Both the position numbers and the translations under genes were made by a program. Positions 35,855 through 47,100 of a DNA stretch of 64,000 nucleotides are shown here, one piece after another. The DNA is from Flavobacterium segetis (GTDB lineage: Bacteria > Bacteroidota > Bacteroidia > Flavobacteriales > Flavobacteriaceae): contig NZ_FQWE01000002.1 in assembly GCF_900129575.1 (NCBI RefSeq), forward strand, positions 372,001 through 436,000, given 5' to 3'. The first letter of the stretch is position 1. Every line of letters starts with the position of its first letter. A model generated the notes under the pieces. That model searched no databases. It worked only from the letters and a program-made list of their open reading frames with translations, and was not told the DNA's origin.

Positions 35855-36403
35855 TTATTTAATATTATAAGATGCCAATAGTTCTTGATACTCAGGAGAA
35901 CTTCTTCTTCTTACAGATTCAGTTCTAACTAATTCTTGTAATTTCATCACTCCGTCTATTATTTGTTCCGGACGGGGTGGACAACCAGGAACGTAAACAT
36001 CAACAGGAATAACTTTATCAATTCCTTGCAATGTAGAATACGTGTCAAAAATTCCACCAGAACTAGCACAAGCACCAACGGCAATTACCCAGCGAGGCTC
36101 AGTCATTTGCTCATAAACCTGACGTAAAATTGGCGCCATCTTTTTTGAAATAGTTCCCATCACCATCAGCATATCTGCTTGACGTGGAGAAAAACTTACT
36201 CGTTCAGAACCAAAACGTGCTAAATCGTAATGTGATGCCATTGTTGCCATAAACTCAATTCCGCAACAAGATGTTGCAAAAGGCAATGGCCATAGTGAAT
36301 TAGCTCTAGCCATACCTACAACATCATTCAGTTTTGTAGCGAAAAAACCTTCACCCACAACACCTTCAGGAGGGGCAACCATATTTATTTTTGAATCGCT
36401 CAT
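35855..36403 (-). CDS. nuoB: NADH-quinone oxidoreductase subunit B
   Basis: A 182-residue subunit that carries the terminal N2 [4Fe-4S] cluster. The tandem cysteines lie in PFATSCCGIEFMA, with the other ligands in VGACASSGG and VPGCPPRPEQ. It is next to the quinone pocket formed with NuoD. It follows nuoA after 112 bp, a gap that contains a stem-loop, and is directly followed by nuoC. Confidence 0.97.
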   Translation of the reverse strand: MSDSKINMVAPPEGVVGEGFFATKLNDVVGMARANSLWPLPFATSCCGIEFMATMASHYDLARFGSERVSFSPRQADMLMVMGTISKKMAPILRQVYEQMTEPRWVIAVGACASSGGIFDTYSTLQGIDKVIPVDVYVPGCPPRPEQIIDGVMKLQELVRTESVRRRSSPEYQELLASYNIK

Positions 36404-36421
36404 GATTTTATTAGATTTTAG

Positions 36422-36446
36422 ATAGTTGGATTAAAAATCCAACTAT
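36422..36446 (-). promoter_or_regulatory. Stem-loop in the nuoA-nuoB intergenic region
   Basis: ATAGTTGGATT/AATCCAACTAT is a perfect 11-bp inverted repeat with a 3-nt centre. On the minus strand it is not followed by a strong U tract, so full termination is unlikely. It could stabilise or process the nuo transcript between nuoA and nuoB. Confidence 0.5.
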
Positions 36447-36515
36447 TTTATTTCAGTCTTCTGTTTACGTTTATTGTGTGGAAATGAAATTATTTATAGG
36501 AAACTGCACAACGCT

Positions 36516-36881
36516 TTATTCCCATTCTAACGCTTTCTTTTTGATGATATAGAAAAAACCAATCAAAAGCAATGACATAAAAATTATCATTTTAAACATT
36601 CCTTCTATTCCTAACTCTTTGAAATTAACTGCCCAAGGATATAGAAAAATTACTTCAATATCAAATAGAACAAACAAAATTGCAACAAGGAAATACTTAA
36701 CCGAAAATGGAATTCTAGCATTTCCTACAGATTCAATTCCACATTCAAAGTTTTTACCTTTAGCCTCAGAGATCCGTTTTGGACCCAATTTCCCTGAAAC
36801 CAAAATAGTTCCAACAACAAACCCGACAGCTAATAGAAACTGCATTAAAATCGGTATGTAATTTAATTGATCAGATTGCAT
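36516..36881 (-). CDS. nuoA: NADH-quinone oxidoreductase subunit A
   Basis: A 121-residue protein with three membrane helices and the family motif KGKNFECGIESVGNARIPFS, which contains the conserved ECG loop cysteine. It is followed by KYFLVAILFVLFDIEVIFLY. It forms part of the membrane arm beside NuoH and the quinone chamber. It is the first gene of the operon and is preceded by a promoter matching the Bacteroidota consensus. Confidence 0.96.
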   Translation of the reverse strand: MQSDQLNYIPILMQFLLAVGFVVGTILVSGKLGPKRISEAKGKNFECGIESVGNARIPFSVKYFLVAILFVLFDIEVIFLYPWAVNFKELGIEGMFKMIIFMSLLLIGFFYIIKKKALEWE

Positions 36882-36913
36882 AATGCATGTTTTTTTTTAA
36901 TTACAATAGTTAG

Positions 36914-36944
36914 CAAAGATAGGTTTCATGTATTGAAAACACAA
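36914..36944 (-). promoter_or_regulatory. Promoter of the nuo operon
   Basis: On the minus strand TTG (36944-36942) and TATCTTTG (36921-36914) are separated by 20 bp. This matches the Bacteroidota pattern TTG-N17-23-TAnnTTTG. The expected start of transcription would give a leader of about 25 nt before the nuoA ATG. Confidence 0.7.
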
Positions 36945-37025
36945 GTTTAAAACAATTATAAGTTTGTGCCAAAATACTATTACCAACTAATTTTTAATGA
37001 TTATAAATAATTCGTTATAATTATA

Positions 37026-37060
37026 AAAAAAAACGCTTCGATTAAATCGAAACGTTTTTA
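37026..37060 (-). terminator. Terminator downstream of the cold-shock gene
   Basis: AAACG-C-TTCGAT and ATCGAA-A-CGTTT form a stem with one C/A mismatch and a short AATT-rich loop, with a long A run (T run on the minus strand). It separates the cold-shock gene from the nuo operon. Confidence 0.85.
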
Positions 37061-37089
37061 ACATTCTTTAACAAAAATAAATTTTCTGT

Positions 37090-37284
37090 TTAGATAACCG
37101 CTACTTTCGCAGCAACTTTTCCTTTTCTTCCTTCTTCTTCTTCATAGCTTACTCTATCACCTTCGCGCAACTCTTCCGCGTTGATTCCTGATGCATGAAC
37201 AAAAATGTCTTTTCCTGTTTCTTCGTCTGTAATGAATCCGTAACCTTTAGATTCATTGAAAAATTTAACTGTACCTGTACGCAT
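37090..37284 (-). CDS. Cold-shock protein (CspA family)
   Basis: A 64-residue single cold-shock domain. The RNA-binding motifs are present: KGYGFI (RNP1) at about residues 13-18 and DIFVH (RNP2) at about 26-30. These small OB-fold proteins bind single-stranded RNA and act as RNA chaperones. It is a monocistronic gene with its own TACATTTG -7 element and terminator. Whether it is cold-induced cannot be seen; the leader implied by the -7 element is short, unlike the long thermosensing leader of E. coli cspA. Confidence 0.95.
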   Translation of the reverse strand: MRTGTVKFFNESKGYGFITDEETGKDIFVHASGINAEELREGDRVSYEEEEGRKGKVAAKVAVI

Positions 37285-37313
37285 TGTAATTGTAATAATA
37301 ATTTATAATGAGG

Positions 37314-37321
37314 CAAATGTA
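37314..37321 (-). promoter_or_regulatory. -7 promoter element of the cold-shock gene
   Basis: TACATTTG on the minus strand matches TAnnTTTG and lies about 30 bp before the start codon. No good TTG -33 element is found at the usual distance. Confidence 0.5.
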
Positions 37322-37415
37322 ATATTTAATACAATACGAAATACGAACTTGCGTTTTTATTTTGTAAAATTATTGATATTCAACGTTTTCTAACAAATTT
37401 AATCGACCAAAGGAC

Positions 37416-39161
37416 CTAAACTAGTTTGATATGAAGCTCTTTCAATTGTGTATCATCAATTTTAGATGGTGCGTCAATCATAACATCTCTTCCTGAATTG
37501 TTTTTAGGGAATGCAATAAAATCACGTATCGTTTCTTGTCCGCCTAATATGGCTACCAATCTATCTAATCCAAAAGCTAATCCACCATGCGGTGGCGCTC
37601 CAAACTGAAAAGCATCCATTAAGAAACCAAACTGTTCTTTAGCTTCCTCTGATGTGAAACCTAAATATTTAAACATCAATTGCTGCGTGGCTTTATCGTG
37701 AATACGAATGGAACCTCCCCCTATTTCATTACCATTTAAAACCATGTCATAGGCATTTGCACGCACTTTCCCAGGATCTGTCTCAAGCAGTGCCATGTCC
37801 TCTGGTTTCGGAGAAGTAAAAGGATGATGCATTGCGTGGTAACGACCGCTTTCTTCGTCTAATTCCAATAAAGGGAAATCTACGACCCATAGTGGTGCAA
37901 ATTCTCCTGGATTTCTTAGTCCTAAGCGCGCAGCCAATTCCATTCTCAACGCAGAAAGTTGCGTTCTCGTTTTATGAGCTGGACCAGAAACTACAAAGAT
38001 CATATCACCCACTTTTGCTCCAGTAATTTTTGCCCAATGAGCCAAATCCTGCTGATCGTAAAATTTATCAACAGATGATTTATAAGTACCATCGTCATTG
38101 CATTTTACATATACCATCCCGCTGGCTCCAACTTGCGGGCGTTTCATCCAATCTATCAAACCATCAATTTCTTTACGAGTGTAGATTCCTGCACCCGGAA
38201 CTGCAATTCCAACAACTAATTCTGCTGCGTTAAACACCGGAAAATCTTTATGTTGTGCAAATTCATTCAGTTCACCAAATTCCATCCCAAAACGAATATC
38301 CGGCTTATCATTCCCGTATGTTTTCATCGCATAATCATAAGTAATACGCGGGAATTTCTCAACATCTACACCTTTGATCTCTTTTAGTAAATGTCTTGTC
38401 AGACCTTCAAAAACATTTAGAATATCTTCTTGTTCAACAAATGCCATTTCACAATCAATTTGTGTAAACTCCGGTTGTCTATCGGCACGTAGATCCTCAT
38501 CCCTGAAACATTTTACGATTTGGAAATATTTATCCATTCCGCCTACCATCAACAATTGTTTAAAAGTTTGAGGCGATTGTGGCAAAGCATAAAACTGTCC
38601 TTCATTCATGCGAGAAGGAACCACAAAATCTCTGGCACCTTCAGGAGTTGACTTAATTAAATACGGAGTTTCAACTTCACAAAAATCTAAATCTGAAAGA
38701 TACTTACGCACTTCCATTGTCACTTTGTGACGAAATAGCAAATTATTTTTGACTGGATTTCTCCTTATATCAAGGTAACGATACTTCATCCTAATATCTT
38801 CTCCCCCATCTGTTTCGTCCTCGATTGTAAATGGAGGCGTGAGCGAGGCATTCAAAATCGTCAATTCGCTTACTAAAATTTCAATATCACCTGTAGTCAT
38901 ATTTTTGTTTTTAGCCTCGCGCTCAATAACAGTTCCCTTTACTTGAATAACATATTCTCGACCCAATGTTTTTGCCAATTCAAAGACTGATTTTTCAGAG
39001 CGACCTTCGTCAAAAATCAATTGCGTTACTCCATAACGGTCGCGTAAATCGACCCAATTCATAAATCCTTTATCACGGGATTTTTGGACCCAACCTGCAA
39101 GCGTTACTTCTGTATTAATATTTGAGACATTTAACTCACCGCAATTATGACTTCTGTACAT
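37416..39161 (-). CDS. aspS: Aspartyl-tRNA synthetase
   Basis: A 581-residue class II synthetase of the bacterial type. The N-terminal OB-fold anticodon-binding domain is at about 1-110 ([20 protein letters not shown]). The catalytic motifs follow: RYLDIRR (motif 1 region), [18 protein letters not shown] (motif 2), and [15 protein letters not shown] (motif 3). A bacterial-type insertion (GAD-like) domain lies in between. It charges tRNA-Asp in the cytoplasm. Length is typical. It is transcribed alone, with a TAAATTTG -7 element upstream. Whether it is discriminating or also charges tRNA-Asn cannot be told here. Confidence 0.97.
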   Translation of the reverse strand: MYRSHNCGELNVSNINTEVTLAGWVQKSRDKGFMNWVDLRDRYGVTQLIFDEGRSEKSVFELAKTLGREYVIQVKGTVIEREAKNKNMTTGDIEILVSELTILNASLTPPFTIEDETDGGEDIRMKYRYLDIRRNPVKNNLLFRHKVTMEVRKYLSDLDFCEVETPYLIKSTPEGARDFVVPSRMNEGQFYALPQSPQTFKQLLMVGGMDKYFQIVKCFRDEDLRADRQPEFTQIDCEMAFVEQEDILNVFEGLTRHLLKEIKGVDVEKFPRITYDYAMKTYGNDKPDIRFGMEFGELNEFAQHKDFPVFNAAELVVGIAVPGAGIYTRKEIDGLIDWMKRPQVGASGMVYVKCNDDGTYKSSVDKFYDQQDLAHWAKITGAKVGDMIFVVSGPAHKTRTQLSALRMELAARLGLRNPGEFAPLWVVDFPLLELDEESGRYHAMHHPFTSPKPEDMALLETDPGKVRANAYDMVLNGNEIGGGSIRIHDKATQQLMFKYLGFTSEEAKEQFGFLMDAFQFGAPPHGGLAFGLDRLVAILGGQETIRDFIAFPKNNSGRDVMIDAPSKIDDTQLKELHIKLV

Positions 39162-39200
39162 TTTATTTATTTTAAATTATTGTCCTATAGAAAACGGTTG

Positions 39201-39208
39201 CAAATTTA
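39201..39208 (-). promoter_or_regulatory. -7 promoter element of aspS
   Basis: TAAATTTG on the minus strand, 39 bp upstream of the aspS ATG, matches TAnnTTTG. A TTG at 39222-39220 is closer than the usual -33 spacing, so the -33 element is uncertain. Confidence 0.5.
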
Positions 39209-39347
39209 GGACTAATTATCAATAATGACTTGAGAAATGGGAAATTTTAGTATCAGAATCACATTGATCTTTAAAATTCCAATGTTAAATTTTATTCCAA
39301 TGTTACTAAATTGTTAAGTTAAAGTTTTTTTATTGTAAATTACTTTC

Positions 39348-39355
39348 TATGTTTG
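39348..39355 (+). promoter_or_regulatory. -7 promoter element of the MORN-type gene
   Basis: TATGTTTG matches TAnnTTTG. It overlaps the upstream in-frame ATG at 39349, so that ATG cannot be the start. It implies a leader of about 25 nt to the ATG at 39388. Confidence 0.5.
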
Positions 39356-39387
39356 ATACGCTAACACAAACTTTAACACCAAAATAC

Positions 39388-39732
39388 ATGAAAAAATATA
39401 TAATTTTAAGCGCTATTCTATTCTCATCAGTATCATTTGCACAAGAAAGCAAGCCACAGTTAGATGCTGTAGGTGAATTAGTAAAAGCAACCTACTATTT
39501 TGAAAATGGAAAAATACAGCAAGAAGGTTTCTTTAAAAACGGAAAACTTGACGGAGTATGGACCTCGTATGATAATAAAGGAAATAAACAAGCAGTCGCC
39601 ACCTACAACGATGGTGAGAAAACTGGAAAATGGTTTTTCTGGAGTGATACCACCATAACAGAAGTAGATTATTCAAATAGTAGAATAGCATCCGTAAAAA
39701 AAGGAAAACACGACGCCTTAGTGAACAACTAA
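39388..39732 (+). CDS. Exported MORN-repeat (YwqK-like) protein
   Basis: I chose the ATG at 39388, which starts a clean signal peptide (MKKYIILSAILFSSVSFAQ). An in-frame ATG at 39349 coincides with the promoter -7 element and would hide the signal. The mature part of about 95 residues carries MORN-variant repeats: YFENGKIQQEGFFKNGKLDG, then SYDNKGNKQAVATYNDGEKTGKW. This family is often annotated as YwqK-like antitoxin, but no toxin gene is adjacent and the signal peptide argues against a cytoplasmic antitoxin. It is probably a small periplasmic or surface protein of unknown function. It has its own terminator. Confidence 0.8.
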   Translation: MKKYIILSAILFSSVSFAQESKPQLDAVGELVKATYYFENGKIQQEGFFKNGKLDGVWTSYDNKGNKQAVATYNDGEKTGKWFFWSDTTITEVDYSNSRIASVKKGKHDALVNN

Positions 39733-39753
39733 TAAATTACTTAAATTTTTATA

Positions 39754-39781
39754 AAGCCTTTGCTAAGCAGAGGCTTTTTTT
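39754..39781 (+). terminator. Terminator of the MORN-type gene
   Basis: AAGCCT and AGGCTT pair around TTGCTAAGCAG, followed by eight T. It lies about 20 bp after the stop codon. Confidence 0.85.
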
Positions 39782-41148
39782 GTGGCGTGATTTGCCGATG
39801 TAAATAAAACAAGAGAATCATATTTTCTCATACCACTACATAAAACAGATCCATTAATCTTTGCATTCAATGTTAAAGGTGCATAGGCTATTTAAAAGGT
39901 TCAACGCAGCGCAAATCTTGTTATTACAGTTTATACCACCTCGACTGCTCGATTTGACAATAGGCACGACAGTAAATTTACCAACCAATTTGTGCCAAAT
40001 AGTTATCACACAAGCAGCTGTTGCAATTTAAAGGATTGTATTTTGAAATACAATGCGCCACTGTGACTTAGCTAAAACCCTAACCGCTTTACAAAATTTC
40101 TAACTTTCAGGTATTAATTTCTGCTTGAAACTAATATTGGTGTGTAATTAAACAGAACGTTTGTTTTAAATGTACAAACACAAATTATAAACCTAAATTT
40201 TGTTAAAAACGGTCATTCTCAAATACAAAAGTTAAATTTTTCCCTTTTTGATAAAATCCTTTAATATGAAACTATTTTAATTATGCGACTAACAGGTTTT
40301 TAAGTACAGCAAAAAATAAGATATATGACATTTCAAACGAGTTGGGAACAATTATTGTACTTTTTTAATAAAATAATTATTGTAAAGACTAAAAACAAAT
40401 TACTAAAACTAATAATGGATTAATACAACATGGAATATCCATAATCGATTAGAAAGTCTTATCCTTAGAAAAGATTATTCTATTAAGTTCTGAAACAAAT
40501 TTAGAAAGCGAAGAGGTGCGTAGAGTGTAATTTAAAGACGAAAAATACCCGTTGGTATAATTAGTTTTTGATGGTGATTTTTCATCAGTTCGAGTATTTT
40601 TCGATAGAAAAATATATCGAGAACAAGAAAAATTTCATTAAAAACGGTTCTCAATACATTTTTTACTCCGTTTTACTCCACAAAAAACACTCGAACTGAC
40701 GTTTTGAATAATTACACTTAACGAGTTAAAAATATAAGTTTAGACTAGAAATATAAATCAGGAAAATGTTAACCTTAATTTTTAATTTATTTTTTAATTC
40801 AAAAATTTCTCTCTGATTATGCAAACGAAATCCCCACAAAAAGTTAAGCTAAATCACTTAATTGCTAAAGATTTTATATTGATTTGAATTCAAAATAGAT
40901 CTGAGTAAGTAGCACACATGCCATTCATTTTAGCAAATAACCCATTTCTCTAGCGTGACTAATTTTTTGAATTTGTCAGTTTAAGAACTTATTAACTTGA
41001 TTAACTACATAAAATATCAAATAAAGTACGTTATTACTGATTAATGTCATAAACTTTTTCGAATGCCAGAAAATAGTGTTAATTTTCATCTTTCTATCTA
41101 AAAGGTACTTTTTCATGACGAATTTAAAAGCCTTGAATTATCATTTTC
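39782..41148. other. 1.4-kb gene-free region upstream of the giant adhesin
   Basis: No supported gene or known RNA. Visible structure: a perfect hairpin ATTGTATTT/AAATACAAT at 40035-40054, and a large inverted repeat at 40584-40701. The rest is AT-rich. No TAnnTTTG promoter was recognised in the last 150 bp before the adhesin, so its transcription start may be far upstream with a long leader. Confidence 0.6.
40584..40701. repeat. Head-to-head inverted repeat (CAGTTCGAGT element)
   Basis: The left half starts CATCAGTTCGAGTATTTTTC and runs to ATATCGAGAAC (40584-40624). The right half runs from GGTTCTCAATACATTTTTT to CACTCGAACTGACG (40646-40701) and is its imperfect reverse complement. As RNA this would form a long imperfect hairpin. 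TCGAACTGACG-type elements recur between genes in Flavobacterium, from general familiarity. Confidence 0.75.
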
Positions 41149-44100
41149 ATGAAAAAAAGTTTTTGCTTAACAATACTGATATTTAGTGTCTACTTCCAAA
41201 ATTTTATTTGTTATTCAAATGAAATAATTAACCCCTTAATTAAAGTAGAAACGGCTGTAGTTTCCAGTTTTTCGACATCTCCCGCGGCAGATAGTAATGG
41301 TACCATTACTATCTGCCAAGGACAAAAGGTAACCTATACAAACACATCCGCAGGAAATGGGTCTAGCCTCACTTTTGCTTGGTCTTTTCCGGGAGGTGAT
41401 ACAGATTCAGCCGCTACTGAAGGCCCGCACACGATAACATATAACATTGCGGGAAGCTATACTGCTACTTTAATAGTGAATGGCGCTAGTAGTAGTGTGA
41501 ATGTGGTAGTTACCAGTCCAACAAGTACGGCAGTAATTGCATTAGTTGAAGGGAACGCTTGGGGAACTTCAACATTTAACGGAAAAACGTACTTTACCTA
41601 TTGTTCGGGCAACTCAAGTGCTCCTGGAGGTTTATTTTCCTTTGTAACCAATTCTACAAATACATCCGCCCAAACCCAACATTTATTTGATTGGGGAGAT
41701 CTTCAAAGTGATAGTTACACTGGAAAAAATTTATCAGATCCCTTTCACGATTATGAAACTTCAGGAACGTTTCAATTAACTTATACCCTAGTAAATCCCG
41801 GAGGATGTTCCATAACAAAAACCTATGATATTTATATTGGTGCCAGTCCAACAGCGACCATAAACTCAGGTGGAATTCCCGTATTGTGTTCGCCAGGAAG
41901 TGTCACTTATAATATTTTTGCAGGGGCTCAAAATAGTCCTAATACACAATATACTATTCAGGTAAACGACGGAAGTAATCCAGTAGTATTTAACCATCCG
42001 CCACCTGCAACTTACACACACAACTATACTATAACTTCGTGTGGTGTGAATTCAAACATAAATGGAACATCTTATCCAAATTCGTTTCAGGCTTCTATAA
42101 CCGCATCCAATCCTTGTGGAACCAGTACTTCTGCTATTGGTCCAATTAATATACAAACTCCACCAGATGCTGATTTTACGAGAACACCAAACAACAATTC
42201 CATTTGTATAGGAACTTTAGTAACATTTAATAACACAACAACGGGTGGTTTAAATATTGGACCAGCACCTAATTACACATGTACAAGTACTTATAAAAAA
42301 TATTGGACAATAACAGGTCCGTCAGGAAATATCGCGGTTACTTCTGATGGATTATTAGTACCAAATTCATTTATATCTGCTGTAAGTAATTTTGGATTCA
42401 ATACTAATAAACCTAATAATTCAGGAGCATGGACAAATACTGCATCTGATCAATTAAATATTACTTTTAATACTCCAGGAAATTATACAATAACTCTATA
42501 TACAGGTTCTAACTCATGCGGTATTACGTCTGAGTCGCAAACAATTTGCGTCAATCCTGAGGTAATTGCAGATTTTACATTAGACCCTGCATCCGGTTGC
42601 GCACCTGTAACCGTAGTTTTAGATAATTTATCAAGTTTGCCAAGTTGTTCAAATACAAACTCGTACAGATGGCAAATTACTCCTTCTAATCCAGAAAATT
42701 GTCCAAGTGCAACAGCACCAGGTTGGAGTTTTACCACAGGGAATTCCACTTCATTTGAGCCAGTTATTGACTTTACTAGTCCGGGTGTTTATACGGTTCA
42801 ATTGACCACATCGCTTCAAAATGCAGTGGCGGGTTTACTTTGTGAACCCGACGTAAAATCGCAGACTATCACAATAAAAGGAAAACCATCAACCACTTTA
42901 ACTTCGGAAACAATTTGCGAGGGTACTACTATAACTTTAAACCCAACGGTATTTAATTGCTATGCAACACAAGAAGTAGCTTATACTTGGGATTTTGGAA
43001 GTACCCCGCCCACTTCCATTTCTAGTACTACCGCGAGTAACCTCACCGTTACATTTGCAACGGCAGGAACCTATAATTATAGCTTAACTTTAACTAATGA
43101 ATGTGGAAGTAGTGTGTTTTTAAGCAGCATAACAGTTAATCCTTCGGTACAAATTTCGGCTTCTGGTCCCGTGGCCACTTGTTTAAATACAAGTGTACAA
43201 TTAACAGGTGCAATTAGTGGTGGCGCAACTACTGGTTTATGGACGGCTTCTGTAACAGGAGGTATTTTTAATCCTAATAATACTGCTTTGTCGCCTACTT
43301 ATACACCTCCTTTAAATTATACAGGTGCTATACAATTTACGCTTACATCAGCAAAACCCGAAGGTCCTTGCGCATCAAAATCAATTACATTTCCTGTAAA
43401 TTTTAATGCACAAGCAACTGTTGACGCAGGAAATTATCCTGTGCTTTGCCAAAACGCATCACTTCAGCTAAATGGAATAATTGGTGGGGCTGCTTCATCT
43501 GCTACGTGGTCATCTTCGATAGGAGGTACATTTTCAAATATAAATAGTGTAACGAGTACTTTTACACCCCCTGTAGGGTTTACAGGACCAGTAGAGTTAA
43601 CGCTAACTACTAATAATCCCGATGGCCCATGTAATGCCGAAGTAGACATTGCTACATTTACAGTAATTGAAACCCCAACAATGAACCCTGTAAATGATTT
43701 TGTTGTGTGTCATAATACAGCGATACCACAAATTATTTTTACCGGTACTAATAGTACAAATTACTCATGGACAAATAACAATTCACTCACTGGATTAAGC
43801 GCTTCAGGAACAAATCCAATTGCTTTTACTCCAACAAATATTGGCTCAACCCCACTAGTTAGTACAATAATAGTCACTCCGTTCAACACTAGTAATGGTG
43901 TGTCTTGTGCGGGTATTCCGATTAGTTTTACCATTACAGTAAATCCATTAGGCAATGTAAACCTGCCATCTTCTCAAGTGGTGTGTAATGGCGCGCCTAC
44001 TACTGCTATTGCTTTCACAACGCCAAACACAGTTGGCACCACTACCTATAATTGGTCAAGTAGCAATCCAAATATCGGATTAACACCTACCACAGGTTCA

Positions 44101-47100
44101 GGTAATATAGCGTCTTTTAATGCGATCAATAATGGTACAGTACCATTAGTAACTACTATCACAGTAACCCCTACTTTTTCAAATGATGGAAGCAGTTGTC
44201 CCGGTGCGACAAAAACATTTACCATTACTGTGAATCCAACCGGGCAAGTAAAACAACCTGTTGATGAAACATTTTGTAACGGCGCTGCGGTAATACCAAC
44301 GGCTTTTGCTACTTTAAACACGGGCGGAACTACTACCTACGCTTGGACAAACAACACAACAGGTTTTGGTTTAGCGGCTAGTGGGACAGGTAATTTGCCT
44401 ACTTTTACAGCAATAAACACAACAAACACACCCATAATTGCCACTATCACAGTAACCCCCACTTTTACAAATGGAACTGTATCATGTGCAGGCCTTACTA
44501 AAACATTCGCAATTACAATAAACCCTTCCGGAAAACTAGATGCATCTACGCCGCAAGTGGTTTGTAATGGAACAAGCACTGCAGCCATTAACTTTACAAC
44601 TATAAATACTGTTGGAACCACTAGTTATGCTTGGACAAATAGTGCAACAAGTATTGGTTTAGTTGCTTCTGGTTCTGGAGACATTGCTTCTTTCAACGTT
44701 GTAAATACAACCAGCGCACCAGTAATTGCTACAATTACAGTAACGCCTACTTATACAAACAATGGCGTTAGCTGCACGGGTTCACCAATAACTTTTACCA
44801 TCACGGTAAACCCTACTGGTCAAGTTACTGAACCTTTGGCACAAACATTTTGTAATGGAGCAACTACTCCTTCTATACAGTTAAATACCACTAATACGGG
44901 CGGTACTACTACGTATGCTTGGACAAATAACAATACCACTATTGGTTTAGGAACTAGTGGAACAGGTAATATTCCGTCATTTCTTGCTTCAAATACTACC
45001 AATGTTCCTATAGTTGCTACTATTACAGTAATACCTACTTATACAAATGGAACTGTATCTTGTGCCGGTCCTTCAAAAACGTTTACCATTACCATCAATC
45101 CGTTAGGGCAAGTACAGCCAATCACTTCGCAAGAGGTTTGTAATGGAACACTCATTTCAACGATTAACTTTACTACTACCAACACCGGTGGCACTACTAC
45201 AACTTATGCTTGGACAAATAGTACCCCAAGTATTGGTTTATCTGCAACAGGTTCAGGAAATATAGCTTCTTTCAACGCCTTAAATACTACCTCTTCGCCC
45301 ATAATAGCTACTATCACCGTAACGCCAATTTATATCAATAATAGCGTTAGTTGTGCAGGAATAGCAGAAACGTTTACCATTACCGTAAATCCGAGCCCTG
45401 TAGTAAGTTTTTCTCCAATAAATCAAGTACTTTGTTCGGGTGACACGTCTGCTTTGGTTACTTTAAGCAGTGCCACAACTGGGTCAACCTTTTCGTGGGT
45501 AACAACACAGCCAGCAGGCATATCAGAATCGATTGTGCCTTCAGGAAGTACGACCATCCCCGCGCAAACTTTTACCAACACTACTAAAGCACCGATAACA
45601 GTTACTTATGTAGCAACAGCTTCTTCAAGTGGCAGTTCGAATTGTCCAGGTAGTCCCTATAATTACACCATTACAGTAAACCCAAGACCTAGTATTACTG
45701 AAAGTTTTACTGATGCTATTTGTAGCGGAGAAAGTTTTTTTATAACTCCAACTGATTCCACTTTAAATAGTATTCCCACAGGTACAACCTACTCCTGGTC
45801 GGCTCCAGTGGTTACTGGCAGCATAACTGGCAGTGTTGCAGCAACAGCTCAAACTACAATTACAGGTACTTTAACTAACCCTACCAATACGGTTCAAACG
45901 GCAACGTACACGGTAACACCAACAAGTACTGGTTGTGTGGGCGCGTCCTTTACGGTGGTAATCAGTGTGAACCCAAAACCGGTTATACCAGCACAAACAA
46001 CTGCTATTTGTTCTGAAACGGCATTTACAATAACCCCTACAAATGCAGGCGCTATGATTGTTCCAACGGGTACAACTTATACTTGGACAGTTGCTGCAAA
46101 CACAAATATTACGGGTCAAAGTGCATCAACGGCAACAGGAATAACCAGCATTAGCCAAACATTGACCAACACTACCAATACGGTTCAAACATTAACATAC
46201 ACAGTAACTCCTACTTCGGGAGCTGCAGGAAATTGTGCAGGAACTCCTTTTACAGTAACGGTAACGGTAAACCCAAAACCTAGAGTTGCAGACTATGCAG
46301 TCTCAAGTTGTAGTGGCAGCTTATTTGTAGGAACGCCATCAAGTACTTCGCCAAATAGCATTCCAACAAATACTACTTATAATTGGACAGTTACAAATCC
46401 AACAGGAATAACAGGAGCTAGTAATCAATCAACCGGGCTTGCTAGCATTGGACAAACACTAACGAATTTAACAGACACTGCAATAAATGTGGTGTATAAT
46501 GTAACTGCATCATCGGGAATTGCGCCAAACAATTGTACATCTACTTTTGCGGTTACGGTTACGGTAAATCCTACACCAACGACTTTAAATTTAGCAAACT
46601 TAACCTATTGTAATGGCGTTTCAACTTCTGAGATTGTGTTTACAAACAATGTTTTAGGAACTACATATTCGTGGACAAATTCCAATATTGCGATCGGATT
46701 AGCCGCTTTAGGAACTGGAAATGTTCCTGTGTTTACCGCTACAAATGCTGGAGCAGCCCCAATAACATCTACTATATCTGTGATTGCTACAGCAAACGGA
46801 TGTTCAAGAACAGCGGAAACATTTACTATCACTGTAAATCCGAGTCCGATAGTACGTTTTTCTCTACTAAATCAAGTACTTTGTTCGGGTGATACTTCGG
46901 CTTTGGTTACTTTAAGTAGTACTACATCGGGGGTTGCTTTCTCATGGACGGCAGTTCAACCTATTGGAATTACAGGAGTTATTACTTCTGGAACAGGAAC
47001 TATTCCTACGCAAACGCTTGTGAACACAACTAATGCGCCAATAACAGTTACTTATAAAGCAACTGCAGCTACTAGTGGCGCTTCAGCTTGTGTAGGTGTA

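Noticed and set aside
39388..39732. YwqK-type antitoxin of a toxin-antitoxin pair
   Set aside because: The protein has a signal peptide and there is no toxin-like partner gene next to it.
45871..46119. Cysteine-rich antisense frame inside the giant adhesin
   Set aside because: It is a shadow of repetitive Thr/Asn-rich coding sequence; similar antisense frames occur throughout both adhesin genes.
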